From positions 124,001 through 188,000 of the forward strand of contig VDFB02344295.1 of the NCBI GenBank assembly GCA_007258455.2: a stretch of DNA of 64,000 nucleotides, given 5' to 3'. Below the pieces are notes generated by a model. It was not told where the DNA came from and did no database searches. It saw only the letters and a program-made list of their open reading frames with translations. The translations under genes were made by a program, and so were the position numbers. Below are positions 21,701 through 32,710 of this stretch, one piece after another. The stretch's first letter is position 1; every line of letters starts with the position of its first letter. Source of the stretch: Sequoia sempervirens. Its lineage: Eukaryota > Streptophyta > Pinopsida > Cupressales > Cupressaceae.

Positions 21701-22289
21701 TGGGGAAGATAATAAGACTTTTCATTTGACATAAAAGCATAATCAGATAAAAAGCCTTAAAATATATTCAATTCAATATGTTATGTAATTATATGTTTTT
21801 AGTTATATGAAACATGTATTCTAATTGTTTTTGATATAAAAAGAAACAAAACTAGGGTGTTGTCCCTTTAGTACAAGGCCCCACAGGCCATCAACAACAA
21901 AGTAACACTAAAAGCACATTAAGAGCAAGGTCTAAAAACCTAACCAACATCCTAAACATTCCATATCAAAAAACACGTCCAAAAAATACTAAAACTAAAA
22001 CTATTGTCCATCATGAAAACATGATTTAAAGTAGTCTTAACCACAAACCACCAAGGGTCATACCAATCATAGAAAAACATAAAAATAGTATCAGTGTCTT
22101 TAGTAACATAAAAAATAAACGATGGCCTATGAGGCCAGGACCAACCAAAAAATAGAACCACCTGCGACCCTAATCCGTCTTTCCACTGCATGGCTTGATT
22201 AAAGATATGGTAGCCCAATCCTCAATGAGGAACTTAAGAATTTCCTTGCTAATAGCTTCCTCCTATGCATTTTCAATGGACTTGTCTTT

Positions 22290-23598
22290 CTATAACAGAC
22301 ACGGAGTGGTGACAGACCTGTGCATGATCTTCAGTGCAAAGTGGGTGACAACCTGCAACTTTTTCTCCAAACTTTCCACTTTGCATTTAAGATTGTCAAC
22401 CTCCTCCCAGACAACATCTTGTTTTCTGCAAGCTTCCTCCCTAGGGGCCTTTTCCTCAGTAATGTTGGAGGCCCTAGTCTTGACCTCCTTGATCCTGACA
22501 CTAGCAGGATCCAAAGAACCCCTTTTAAGACTTTCAGAAACATGGGAGGAGCTACTAATAGAAATTGAATGGGCCTCCTCCTCCATATCCTTTTCCTCTT
22601 TACTCTTTCTCTCACTCTCATCACCATTATCATACTTTGAGGCCTCCTTAAAACTATTCTCTTTTTCTTGCTTAATGTTCAATCTACTTGACCTTCGAGG
22701 GGTACTAGTCTCCTCAGTAATTTCAATGTCAGAGTCAATTTGTTGGAGCCTAAATTTGGTTTTCTTTGAGTCTTTGGATTTAGTTTTTGGGGTAGGAGAA
22801 ATATGTTTCTTATCCTTTTTCTTCACAACAGGCCTGAGATTGGGGGATGTGTCTTGGGGAGAGGATTTCGCAGCAGGGTTTTTTATGCATTTTTCTTATT
22901 GCGGCTAGGGTATCCATAATGATAGCACATAGAGGAGCAGAAGAGACTGGGGCCTCTTCAAAAGTAATAGGCCAGGGAGGGAAAAGGGCAAGTTGGAAAT
23001 GGTAGATTCTAAAAATTAGCCCTTGGTGGAGAATGGTTAAATTCCTATTCGAGTTCATGGCATCAACCACATCAAGCATAATATTTTTGAGAGAATGCAA
23101 GAGAAAAAATAGAATGGAGATATTGTTGTGGTTCCTGAGGTGATTAAGGAAATTAAAATGGTAGTAATAATACACACCGTATCTCCCCTCGAGGGTGAAA
23201 TACTTCATCACCACCATGCAAACTTTGTCCCATGGCTCCGGCAGCGCCTCGCGATCATAGCCCTCACACAGCTTGACAGGTTTCTTATCACCTTAGAAGA
23301 ACAGGTTGAGACTGGTATGGTTGGAAACTTTAGTGGTTTTTTTCCATTTACGCCCTTCCATAGAAAGAACTATGGCCTTAGCAATAACTTCTTCATTTAC
23401 TTCAAAATAAATGCTCCCCATAGTCACCCTTCTAGCATCCCAAGAGGTGACAAACTGCTTGGAGAGGCCCTCGTCAAAGTCAGACATGCACTTGATGAAT
23501 TGGGAAATTTCACCCTCTCTACAAATATGCTAGACGGTGCCATCCATCTTCCATTCGTCACATTTTTCTAGCTCAACACGCACCTGGTCGCCACCCAT
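22290..23598 (-). pseudogene. Extra 3' ORF downstream of LINE-B ORF2, unknown family
   Basis: From an ATG at 23598 (MGGDQVRVELEKCDEW) the frame runs with few breaks (a stop after DGTV, one after LNLFF, one frameshift near 22820). It shows first a compact domain with IYFEVNEEVIAKAIVLSMEG. Next comes a hydrophobic helical segment (23217-22950), then a Lys/Ser-rich region and a C-terminal coiled coil (WEEVDNLKCKVESLEKKL). The order, with an [FK]xxxEAI helix motif, a helical repeat and a charged coiled-coil tail, resembles the unknown ORF-B at 40741-43899. No pol domain is present. Function is unknown. Confidence 0.5.
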
Positions 23599-24112
23599 TG
23601 CACCAACAAGAATATAGCAAAAAGCCAAAAGAGTGAAAGGTGGAAAGAAAATGCAAGTGAAAATAGTAGAGCGATTGTGATAAAATCCCAAATTGGAAAC
23701 GACCGCAAAAAAATGATAGCCAAAAAGCAACTTGTAGATCACAAAATTAAGGCATTTAGTGCCACTTCTTGTAGCCAACTCATGCCTGACAAATCCCTCA
23801 TGCGAGAAGTCCAAGGCACGATAAAAAATGAGGGCGATAATAAATTTGGACAACCCAAAAAATTGAACTAAATCCGCAGGGCTGATAAGATTATCTCTAA
23901 AATCGAGGGGGTTCAAAAAATAATGACCCCATTGGCCATTTAGTTCATCATGACAAGACCTAGCAGTGATCCAACAAGGGAAGTACATGCCACGTGGCAA
24001 AACCTTCACATCAGTCTTCCCGCTCAATGACCAGTTTTTCAAATATAGGCTCTCACCATCACCACTAACAAAAGTTAGTAAACTCCACACCAGGGCCAAA
24101 ATATATAGCTTG

Positions 24113-24621
24113 TTAGAAACCATGATGGGTGTCGCTTGAATCATTCCTCAGAAGAGACAATTTAGAAGGGGGAAAAGAGTAATATTTCCTCCAACACCGT
24201 AGACCCTCCTGATCCAAACCCACCACAACCAAATTGTCAATAACCGCATTTCCTTCCCTGAAGACATGTTGAAGAGTGAACTCCTCTAAACCAGTAAGAA
24301 GAGCTCTAATGTCCTTAATTATCCCTTAGATTAACCATCCAACATCCACTATGCCTTTCATGGCTTCCTCTATCAGCTGAGAGTCACCCTCAATTTCCAA
24401 GGACTTGATGCCGATTGGTTTACCCCCAATCCAACATCCAACTTGAGACTCCAAAGAAGTGCCATACTTTCCGCCTGATTACTTGTGTGATCTTTCAGAT
24501 TCCCTGAGTAGGCAGCAACCAGAAAACCATTATGGTCTCTAATGATACCACCCCCAGCTGCTTTCCTAGCTCTGGCCGCCCCATCAAAATTTAACTTGCA
24601 CCAGGGTGGTTTAGGGGTTTT
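24113..24621 (-). pseudogene. LINE-B RNase H domain
   Basis: After a TAG at 24619-24621 (a Gln position) the minus strand encodes an RVT_3-type RNase H. The catalytic acidic residues are in LNFDGAARA (Asp), NQAESMALLW (Glu) and EGDSQLI (Asp). A frameshift lies near the middle. The domain would remove the RNA strand during element copying; it is a known acquisition of some plant L1 lineages. ORF2 ends at 24113. Confidence 0.85.
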
Positions 24622-25623
24622 CTATTTCGTGTTGTTCCTGGAAATCATCTTGGAGTTGTCGAACTTGTGAAAGTCCCTAGGTAGATTCCAAATTCTAACA
24701 ATAGTTTTGTCCCAAACCGTTGGGGGACAACTAGGAATCTTCCACTTACAGACATAAATATTGTCCAAAAGGAGTTTATTAAGGGTTATCAACACACTAT
24801 CCACACTGTTCTCCTTATCCTTGGATATCCTATTGTTCCTTTCTTTCCACAGACACCAAAAAATATGGGGTGGAATTAGTTGCCAAAGTTGTTTGATAAG
24901 AGGATAGTTAGAGGGGCACCTCCAATCGATAACAAATTGTTGAATATCCCTGTGGAACACCCATTGGAAGTTGAACTTCTGAAGGATGTTGTGCCAAACT
25001 TGGGAAACAAATTGACAATGGATGAAAAGATGGGAGATAGTTTCCTCATCCTGTTTACAAAGGGTGCACCTTCTAGGAAATTGAAAACCCCTTTTAACAA
25101 GGTTATCTATCATTAGGATTTTTCCATGATTAGAAGCCCACCAAAAGAAATTGATTTTTGGGATGAGCTGAGAGTTCCAAACCTTCTTCTAGCAATTCTC
25201 TTCACCTTCAAATTTTAACAACATATGGTAAGCAGACTTGACCGAAAAGGCCCTTGAGTATTTTTTCATCCAATAAACCCTGTCCTCTTTAAGAAAGAGA
25301 GGAAGTCTCACCTTATTTAAAAGGTCTTGGAGCTCAATAACCTTATGGAGAAGGTCAGGCCTGCCTAAAAAAATTTCCTCCAGAATTTTCCATTTGACTC
25401 TAGCGGTAGTATAATCTGCAATATGAGTACCAAAAAAGGCCTTAGTTTTCTCCTTCAAAATATTGAAATTGCTATCAGTTAGGGGTCTACCCCCAAACCA
25501 ACTGTCCTCCCAAAATCTTATTGATCTCCCATTTCCAATTATCCATTTAATTCCTTCCTTCAAAAGTGATATGCACTTGAGAATATTGTTCCAAATTTTT
25601 GACCCAGGGGGGAGGCTGTTCAA
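24622..25623 (-). pseudogene. LINE-B ORF2 connection and zf-RVT domain
   Basis: The 144-codon stretch 25623-25189 (SIRFWEDSWFGGRPL, FSVKSAYHML) and the 163-codon stretch 25113-24622 carry the zf-RVT motif, CTLCKQDEETISHLFIHCQF. Typical of non-LTR RTs, it lies between RT and RNase H. One stop near 25188 and one at 25648 interrupt an otherwise single frame. Confidence 0.88.
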
Positions 25624-25647
25624 ATCTAGAGCCCTAGAAAAATAACC

Positions 25648-27125
25648 CTACTTCAGATACTTGACCCTCATGATGTTGCACCATTCAGCTTTCCCCATCA
25701 CAAGATTCCATCCAATTCTGGTAATAAGGGCCTTAATCAAATTAGTTATCTTTCTAATCCCTAAACCCCCTTGGATTTTAGGATGACAGATAGTGTCCCA
25801 ATTAACAAGAGCTAATCTTTTTTTATCTTCAACACCAGTCCAAAGTAAGGATCTTTGGATTATTTCTAGTTTTTCTGCCATAGAACCCAAAATTTTGAAG
25901 AGGGAGAAGAAGTAGACCGGGATCCCTTGGAGAGAGGCCGAGAGTAATTGCAGTTTACCAGCACTACTAAGAAGCTTACCCTTCCAACCTGCAAGCTTCT
26001 TTTGCATTCTCCCCAAAATATTATTCCAAAAACTAGGAGTAACCTCCTTCACGATGAGGGGTAAACCAAGGTAAGTTCCTGAAAGCATAACACTTTGACA
26101 ACCCAGTATTGATAATATCTTTGTTTGAAGATCATCTTTTGTGTTAAAGAAATAGATGTTGCTTTTTTGACAATTGATACATTGTCTAGAGGCATTAGCA
26201 TAGTCATGAAGGAGGCCTTTCCATTCTCTAGCTTCAACCACATAAGATTTTCCAAAAAGAAAGGTGTCATCCACAAATTGCTACAGAACATAGGGGGGAG
26301 GGTAGAGGGAGCTTTAATTCCCTGAATTTTCCTAGAGTGAAGAAAAAATAGAAAATTCCTACTAAGGACTTCAACAACCATGATGAAAAGATATGGTGAT
26401 AGAGGACCACCTTCCCTAATGCCTTTTCTAGCTTTAAAGAAACCCCAAGGGATCCCATTAACCAAGACAAAATAATGGACCGACTCAACACATTCCCAGA
26501 TAATACCAATAATCTTATCATTGAAACCAAATTTAGCAAGGACCGAATACAAAAATTTCCATCTGACCCTATCATAAGCCTTAGAAATGTCCAATTTGAA
26601 AGCCATACCTTGGTTCTTACTTTTCTCTATAGAGTGGATAATTTCATGAGTTGTAATAGCAACATCAAGGATTTGTATTCTTGGAACAAATCCATTTTGG
26701 CATCTTCTGATAATCTTCTCCAAAAGTGGCTTAAGTTGGTTGACCAAAACTTTAGAAAAAAAATTGTGAATAGTGTTGCATAGACTTATAGGCCTAAAGT
26801 AGGCTATACACTTTGTGTCCTAGATTTTAGGGACTAAAACTATGTAAGTATTATTCAAATTTTTTAGCAACTTACTTGTTCTGAAAAAGTCTCTGCCTGC
26901 CATGGTAATATCATAGCTGATGTCCCAATATTCCTGAAAGAAAGCTAGGGGAAAACCATCAGGTCTGGGGGCTTTGTAGGCACCCATAGCAAATACATCC
27001 ATCTTGACTTCCTCCTCCAAGACAGAAGCTAAGAGTTGTTTATTGTCCTCAACGTTGATAGTGAAAGGGAGGTGACTTAATAGTTTTTCCAGAACAACAG
27101 CAAAAGGGCAACTACCAGTGTCCAA
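25648..27125 (-). pseudogene. LINE-B reverse transcriptase
   Basis: The motif order is complete: APRPDGFPLAFFQ, a TYIVLVPKI block, FKLDISKAYDRVRW (catalytic Asp), IREGGPLSPYLF and FVDDTFLF (active-site Asp pair, FVDD instead of the usual YADD/FADD). A thumb region with LAGWKGKLLSSAGK follows. Stops or frameshifts occur near 26819, 26290 and 25645. The enzyme would prime on nicked genomic DNA. Confidence 0.93.
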
Positions 27126-27756
27126 GTAGACCTGTTTAAAGTAGCGTTCAACTAATTCGCCAATTTTTCAGCCTCCATGACCTTCTAGTTGTCTTCATTC
27201 TACAAGAATATGATGTTGTTCCTTTTCTTATGCCTACAAGTCGTTCTATGAAAAAAATCAAATTCATGTTACCGTCCTTCAACCATTGGACCCTAGACCT
27301 CTACTTCCAATATATTTCTTCCTTGCTTAAGATATCTTTCCATTTCCTCCTCCAACTTTCCTCCTTATGTAAAGGTTGAAGAAGATTTCCTTTAGCCATT
27401 AGGTTTTGGACACTATCAAGCTTATCCCCAATCATCTTTTTTTTCTTAAAGATCTCACCAAAAGTATACTTAGACCACCCTTTAACTTCCTTTCTAATGA
27501 GGTCAAGTTTTTGGGAGATTCTTTACATAGCAGACCCTTGAATTAGATAGCCCCACCAGTTTTCTATACAATTTCTAAAATCTTGATGTGTCATCCACAT
27601 AATTTCAAATTTGAAGGGGTGAGGGCCAAATAAAGGCTTATTTATCCACTAGAGAAGGATTGGGCTATGGTCAGAAATAGTCCTAGGGAGGGAATTAAGG
27701 GTAGCATTGCACCCCAAGTCCCAACCCACAGAGACCAATACCCTACCCAGGCAGAC
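27126..27756 (-). pseudogene. LINE-B linker between endonuclease and RT
   Basis: Decayed minus-strand sequence with short open pieces. Motif content is poor, but position and spacing match the region between the endonuclease C-terminus and the RT N-terminus of L1 ORF2. Confidence 0.6.
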
Positions 27757-28267
27757 CTAAATAAGGTTGTTTCCTTTCCTATTGTTAGACCAACTAAAAG
27801 GGTTACCCTGCAGCCCCAAATCAAATAGACCAGACTTCTTGATGAAGTCAGATAGATAACTCATATTGTCACTATAGTTCATGAGGCCACCAACCTTTTC
27901 TGAAGGGAACAGAGGGGAATTAAAGTCCCCAACCACCATGTACAAAACATTTTTTTCAATCAATATTAGAGATAAGACTTCCTCCCACATACTTTTTCTT
28001 CCTCCCCTAGTATTCGAGGCATAGATGTTAAATAGATGCCAAGTGTAATTTTCATCTTTGAGATTCATAGGAAGGTAACTATGTGAAAATGAAAAGGATC
28101 CCCCATCAATTATAGTAGAATTCCATAAAGTGGCAATGCCACCAGAGGCACCGTCTACCTCACTGTAGAAGAAGGAGGAGCCTGGCCAGATCCACAATGT
28201 ATTCCCTGAGGGAAAATTATTTCTGGGGACTATTCAACCCCCGCATGTTCCATGAAAGGAACTTCAT
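27757..28267 (-). pseudogene. LINE-B endonuclease (EEP/APE-like), start of ORF2
   Basis: ORF2 starts at 28267 with MKFLSWNMRGLNSP, followed after five codons by a TAA. The second part (28197-27757) has GGIATLWN, FNIYASN and VVGDFNSPL. The block that normally holds the catalytic Glu (QETK/QEVK) between these parts is missing, so a deletion has removed an essential residue. The frame changes at the same place. Confidence 0.88.
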
Positions 28268-28554
28268 TTTATATTACGATGGGTTGAGTCAAGGGTTGAT
28301 TGTCGTCGGCTGGCAATATCCCTGGCTATCACTTTATGCCTTAACAGTCTCTCTCAAGGTCTTCCAACTCTACTGTTTGTTCCCACATCAACTTTTTTGG
28401 TTCTTATTTTCCCCTTTTGTGATTGCTAGTCCTCTAAGTTATCCCCATCAATCTGAGATTCAAAGGAAAAGGGCTTGGATTTCATAGTGAGAATGATAGA
28501 TTTAGTGAATTCCTCAGTGAAGTCCTCCACTCAAACTATCTAGGAAGAAAAGAA

Positions 28555-29922
28555 TCACAATGAGTTAGCCTCCTTCCTAGAATTTGTAGGGGTGATTGAC
28601 CCAAACTCCAATTGTTGTAGGGTAGTAACAACAGAATCTTCCGTAACCACACTATGAGGTCGGTTAGCATCAATAGCTACCATATCCTTGTTCCCAAAGT
28701 CCATATAAGCTGAAGACAATGGAAACATGATAGTTTTACTATCAACCCCAGATGTCGAAGGACAAGAAACCAGATCCAAATCCCTCGAAGGGGAGATTTC
28801 CCCTTCCTCCAAGGAGCCTAGGGATTTCCCCCTTTTCAAACTTTTAGCCTTGATCTTGACCCCAAGATTAGGGGATTTCATCATCTCATAAATTCCTTCA
28901 GTAAACGGATAATCATCCATTTCATTGGATTTGGTATTCTTCACTTCATTACTGGTGTTGGGGACCAACTTATTTTACCCCCTGATTAGAAGAACGAGTA
29001 GGGCTCTTCCCCTTAGATAAAGGTTCCTTCGGCATTAGAACCTTACAATCCGCAATGACATGACCTTGTTTGCCACATTTTTGACAGAACAAGGTGGCAT
29101 TTTCATACTGGGTCCATTTTACCCATTTAGATTTGAGAGTTATAAAGTTGAGGAGAGCTTTGTTAATGGCAACATTAACACAAAATCAGGTGAAAACTAA
29201 CCTGAATTTAGCCAGAGTGACCACATTCACTGCCAAAAAGCTACCAAAGGAGTTACCGATCCACCAAAATATCCGTTCATCCTAGAATTCCATGGGAGGC
29301 CCAACAAACAAACCCAAATAGGAGCCATACAAGTGAGTTCAATAGACGGGTCAAAGCTCGGTTTCCATTTGGCCAAAGTCAAAAAGTGTTTACCATAAGC
29401 TCATGTTCTAGAGAGAACATAGATCAGATCCTCCTCTGGCATGAATTTGAAGAGGAATAGACCACTAGGCATAGCAGAGACAGTCACACTATCCTTCATC
29501 TTCCACCGAGCGTTATTCCATCTGCGAACCATATCAATAGTCAACCTAAAAGCCAAGAATCTCCCCACCAAAGAAAGGTGCAACGAGGAGGAAACCTCAT
29601 CCATGACCTTGTCAGGTAAACAAAGCTCTGTTCCTTACTTCGACTGAATGATGTCCAGAAGGATAGTCTCAAGGGAATTATTTCTAGTCCCGTAGATGAC
29701 ATTCTTCCAGCAAACCTTGGGAGAGTCAACACCCTTAAGGTTGCCATTTTCCCCACCAACAAGACACCTAAAATGTGTTTTAGAATCACACGACACAAGC
29801 CCTGCAACCCCATGTGCCACATGAGAGTCGCAAATATTTTTCGTATTGGGCAGGGGGTCAGGTGTAGGGGAGGCATAGTCCTCCGCAGAACCTACAGACA
29901 TGGCAAAAAATCCAAAAACCAT
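28555..29922 (-). pseudogene. LINE-B ORF1 (DUF4283 and CCHC)
   Basis: The start is near 29901 (MSVGSAEDYASPTPDPL). The protein shows a DUF4283-type RNA-binding domain (VGRFLAFRLTIDMVRRW, SGLFLFKFM) and, after more conserved DUF4283/zf-CCHC_4 sequence, a zinc knuckle FCQKCGKQGHVIADC near 29080-29040. The tail (28968-28555) is acidic and Ser-rich. Stops after IIQSK, SRT and PMEF and one frameshift near 28975 break it. ORF1 would coat element RNA. Confidence 0.9.
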
Positions 29923-29955
29923 GCATGGGAAGTTACAGAGTGGGAAGTTAACTAG

Positions 29956-30716
29956 GTTTTGAAAGGGCCTTGAAACATTTTACATGTTGATTAGTAGTAA
30001 AAGATTAGCCAAAACATGATGAAACATTCACAATAGTGAGCTTTAGACACAAACACGTCCAATAGAGAAAAAAACAAAAGAAAACAAAATGCATTAGAAA
30101 GATTAAACAAAGCTTTGATTACAAATGTTTAAATATTTTAGTTGTCTTCTACTCTTGCTAGTAGAAATTATCATGCAATTTAACAAACTCTAGCAAGTCT
30201 TTTTTTTCTCATGAATTTATTTTTATCAACTGTGGTTTTGCTTTTGGTGATAGGCCTAGCATGTCCACATTTTTCTTCCAAGGTAGCTTTGTCAATCTCT
30301 TGAAAACAATGACACTCATTGAGTTTCTTAAGCTTAAGAGTGAGAATTTTCATATTGGTTGTATTATTTTGAATCATGCATTTGTTGATTTACATAATGC
30401 ACTCAAAATATTCTTTTTTAGGTCATTAATTCATTTTTTATAAAGGTGGCCCTATCATTTACATCTTGGTTTTTCTTTCCAAAGTGATCAACACAATCAT
30501 AATAACATTGGATAGGTTTTCTCCAATCCTATCCATATTAGTGGTAGCCTCTCAATTTCGTAGATTATTCCTATTATATTCCCTTGAAGGTTAAGTTTGA
30601 GCCCCCATTTTATTTTTGGGGTGCTTCCAAACTAATGTTGATTTATTAATTTCTGCATAAAACCATTTGGTGTGTTGGGAAGTGGTGCAAGAGTACTCGC
30701 GCGAACAGGTGATCAG
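29956..30716. other. Gene-free stretch between LINE-B and Copia-3
   Basis: AT-rich. A 65-codon minus-strand ORF (30377-30180, Lys-rich) may be a Gag-like remnant but shows no motif. The last bases before Copia-3 include GCGCGAAC. Confidence 0.4.
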
Positions 30717-31407
30717 TGTTGGAAATGAGGTGTCTCAACCTTGCTATTTTTGTAGATTTGATTTATTTTCATTTAAGATTTTCTTACATCTGTTACAAAT
30801 TTTTAGTGCTTTGAAAATAGAAATATTAGTTGTCAAAAGACGCCCATGTGATAACATATCATAGAAGGGTTAATTTTAGAGATATTATGACAAATTTTAT
30901 GACATCTTTGAGGGTTAAAAATCAGGGAGAATATTGTGTACGTGAGAGCCTAATTTTAGACCAAAATCTTGTATTTTTGGGCAATACACCTCATGAGAGG
31001 TTTTGCACATGGTTTTGTAAACCATTAGTGGTTTCTTGTATAGTCAGAGGTCTATAAATTGATGGATTGAGGAGTAGTTTGTGTGTTGAGTTTGCAAGAA
31101 CTATTATGTTGTCAAATTGCTGCCAAAATTCTTCCAAAGTTGTTTACTGGTGATACTCTTGCAAAAAACTTTCTCTCCAAGTGTATGTAATCTTCTTGTT
31201 GGATTTGAAATAAATTTAGCAGGTTTTGGAGTGTGGAGTTTTTCACCCAAAAAGGTTTTCCCCACGTATATCTTGTGTTTACTGTTTATTTTTTGTTGAA
31301 TTTGTTTCTAGATTTTCTGTAATTGTTAGATCAATTTTAAATTTTACATAATATTTCTTCTCAATATTGGCGTAGGAAATTGTTTTAGCTACTCTAATTT
31401 CCTTACA
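30717..31407 (+). repeat. Copia-3 5' LTR (691 bp)
   Basis: It begins TGTTGGAAATGAGG and ends CTAATTTCCTTACA. It contains the conserved AAGGTTTTCCCCACGTA block near 31248-31265. Confidence 0.93.
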
Positions 31408-31409
31408 AG

Positions 31410-31420
31410 TGGTATCAAAG
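31410..31420 (+). other. Copia-3 primer-binding site
   Basis: TGGTATCAAAG, two bases after the LTR. It resembles the initiator-Met tRNA PBS. Confidence 0.8.
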
Positions 31421-31534
31421 TGTGATCAACTTTGGTTTTAGTTGTGAGTTGTTGGGTTTTTTGTGCTAATCAAGGTTTGAGTGGGGGCTTGTGTAGAGGG
31501 TATTTTGTGATCTTGTTTCATATATCTTTTCCAA

Positions 31535-32370
31535 ATGGGGAGCACATATGGGAGGATTGAGGTAGAGACATTTTCTGGTATGAAATTTGAAATGTGGAAG
31601 CTAAAGATGGAAGATTTTTTGATTGATCAAGATCTATGGGATGCAATGGATGAAAATTTCCAAAGGCCTACGGATCCAACTTTGGCTGCAAAATATGATG
31701 TAATGGATAGAAAATCTAAAGGTCTCATTAGACTATGTCTTGCAGATTCAATGTTGATAAATATCCACGAAGAACCCACTTCAAAGAATCTTTGGAAGAA
31801 GTTGGGTGAGATATACCAAACCAAATCTCTAGTAAATAAGATTTTCTTGAGGAAGAAGTTGTATTCCTTGACAATGGAAGAAGGTGGATGAATTTATGAG
31901 CATCTGGAAACATTCAATATGCTGGTGAATCAGTTGAACTTAGTCGGGGTTAAGATGGATGAAGAAGAAAGGTGCCAAACTTTGTTGTGTTTGTTGCCAG
32001 ACTCATGGGATAGCCTAGTCATGGCCATTGGGAGCACTTATGTCATATTGAAGATGGAGGATGTTGTTGGTTCTCTACTCTCTAAAGAGATGAGAAGGAC
32101 AGTCTCTTTGAATGCCAAAAAGGCTTTGCATGTTTGAGGAAGAGAAAAAGAATGAGGCAAAGATGAGAAGCGGTGTGGCTATTCCAAGTCCAAAAACAAG
32201 GGGAGATCAAAATCCCCTGGTAATTCCAAGGCAATATGCTAGAATTTTGGTAAATCTAGACACTTCTGAAAGGACTGTAAAGAAGAGAAGAAAAAGAAGA
32301 AGAAAGATTCTAATTCTGAGTCTAAAAAGGAAGATGGAGATGCCTTTATTACAGCCTTGGCCACTTGTGT
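31535..32370 (+). pseudogene. Copia-3 Gag with degenerate zinc knuckle
   Basis: The ATG at 31535 opens MGSTYGRIEVETFSGMKFEMWK, followed by KNLWKKLGEIYQTKSLVNKIFLRKKLYSL and ILKMEDVVGSLLSKEMRR. This is the UBN2 Gag layout of Tork/TNT1-like Copia elements. A TGA after MEEGG, a frameshift near 32130 and two stops in the basic linker break it. The knuckle (about 32246-32290) reads CWNFGKSRHFWKDC: the second Cys is lost (Phe). Confidence 0.9.
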
Positions 32371-32710
32371 AGGTGATAATGTATGGTTGATAGACTCAGG
32401 TGCATCTTTCCACATGACTCCTAACATAAACTAGTTTAGTAAGTATGAAAACTATGATGGTGGTAAGGTGTATTTGGGTGATGAATCTTTCCTTGATATT
32501 GTTGGCCATGGCAGTATTCATGTGAAATTATCTAATGATAGAGTTAGACTATTTGATGGTGTCTTGCATATCCCAGGACTAGCAAGAAATTTATTATCTG
32601 TTAGCAAGCTAATAGATTCAAGTGTGCATGTACAGTTTTTTGAAGCAAGTGTGAAAGTGGTGAGAGGTACTATGGTGATAGCGAGAGGAAATAGATTGGG
32701 TACATTGTAG
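32371..32710 (+). pseudogene. Copia-3 aspartic protease
   Basis: The active-site motif WLIDSGASFHMT (about 32380-32415) is intact, with one TAG about eight codons later. Then follow VYLGDE, VLHIPGLARNLLSVSKL and the end of the protease domain near 32710. It would process the polyprotein. Confidence 0.88.

Larger units (their letters stand above)
21833..29955 (-). mobile_element. LINE-B, L1-type with RNase H, near full length
   Basis: Reading from right to left: ORF1 (DUF4283 plus CCHC), ORF2 (endonuclease, RT, zf-RVT, RNase H), then about 2.3 kb containing an extra ORF, ending in CTTTTTATATCAAAAAC near 21833. I could not find a convincing TSD, so both outer limits are approximate, and the extra ORF could belong to another inserted element. 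At about 8.1 kb it is longer than typical plant L1s. Stops and frameshifts are common. Confidence 0.85.

Noticed and set aside
22195..22908. 237-codon plus-strand ORF
   Set aside because: It is the antisense shadow of the coiled-coil and Ser/Lys-rich minus-strand ORF downstream of LINE-B.
21833..29955. A TSD for LINE-B (GAAACAT near 21810 and 29970)
   Set aside because: The short match is not adjacent to the element ends on both sides and could be chance, so the boundaries were left approximate.
30830..31057. 75-codon ORF, repeated at 35742-35969
   Set aside because: Both lie inside the two Copia-3 LTRs; they are similar because the LTRs are, not because of a gene.
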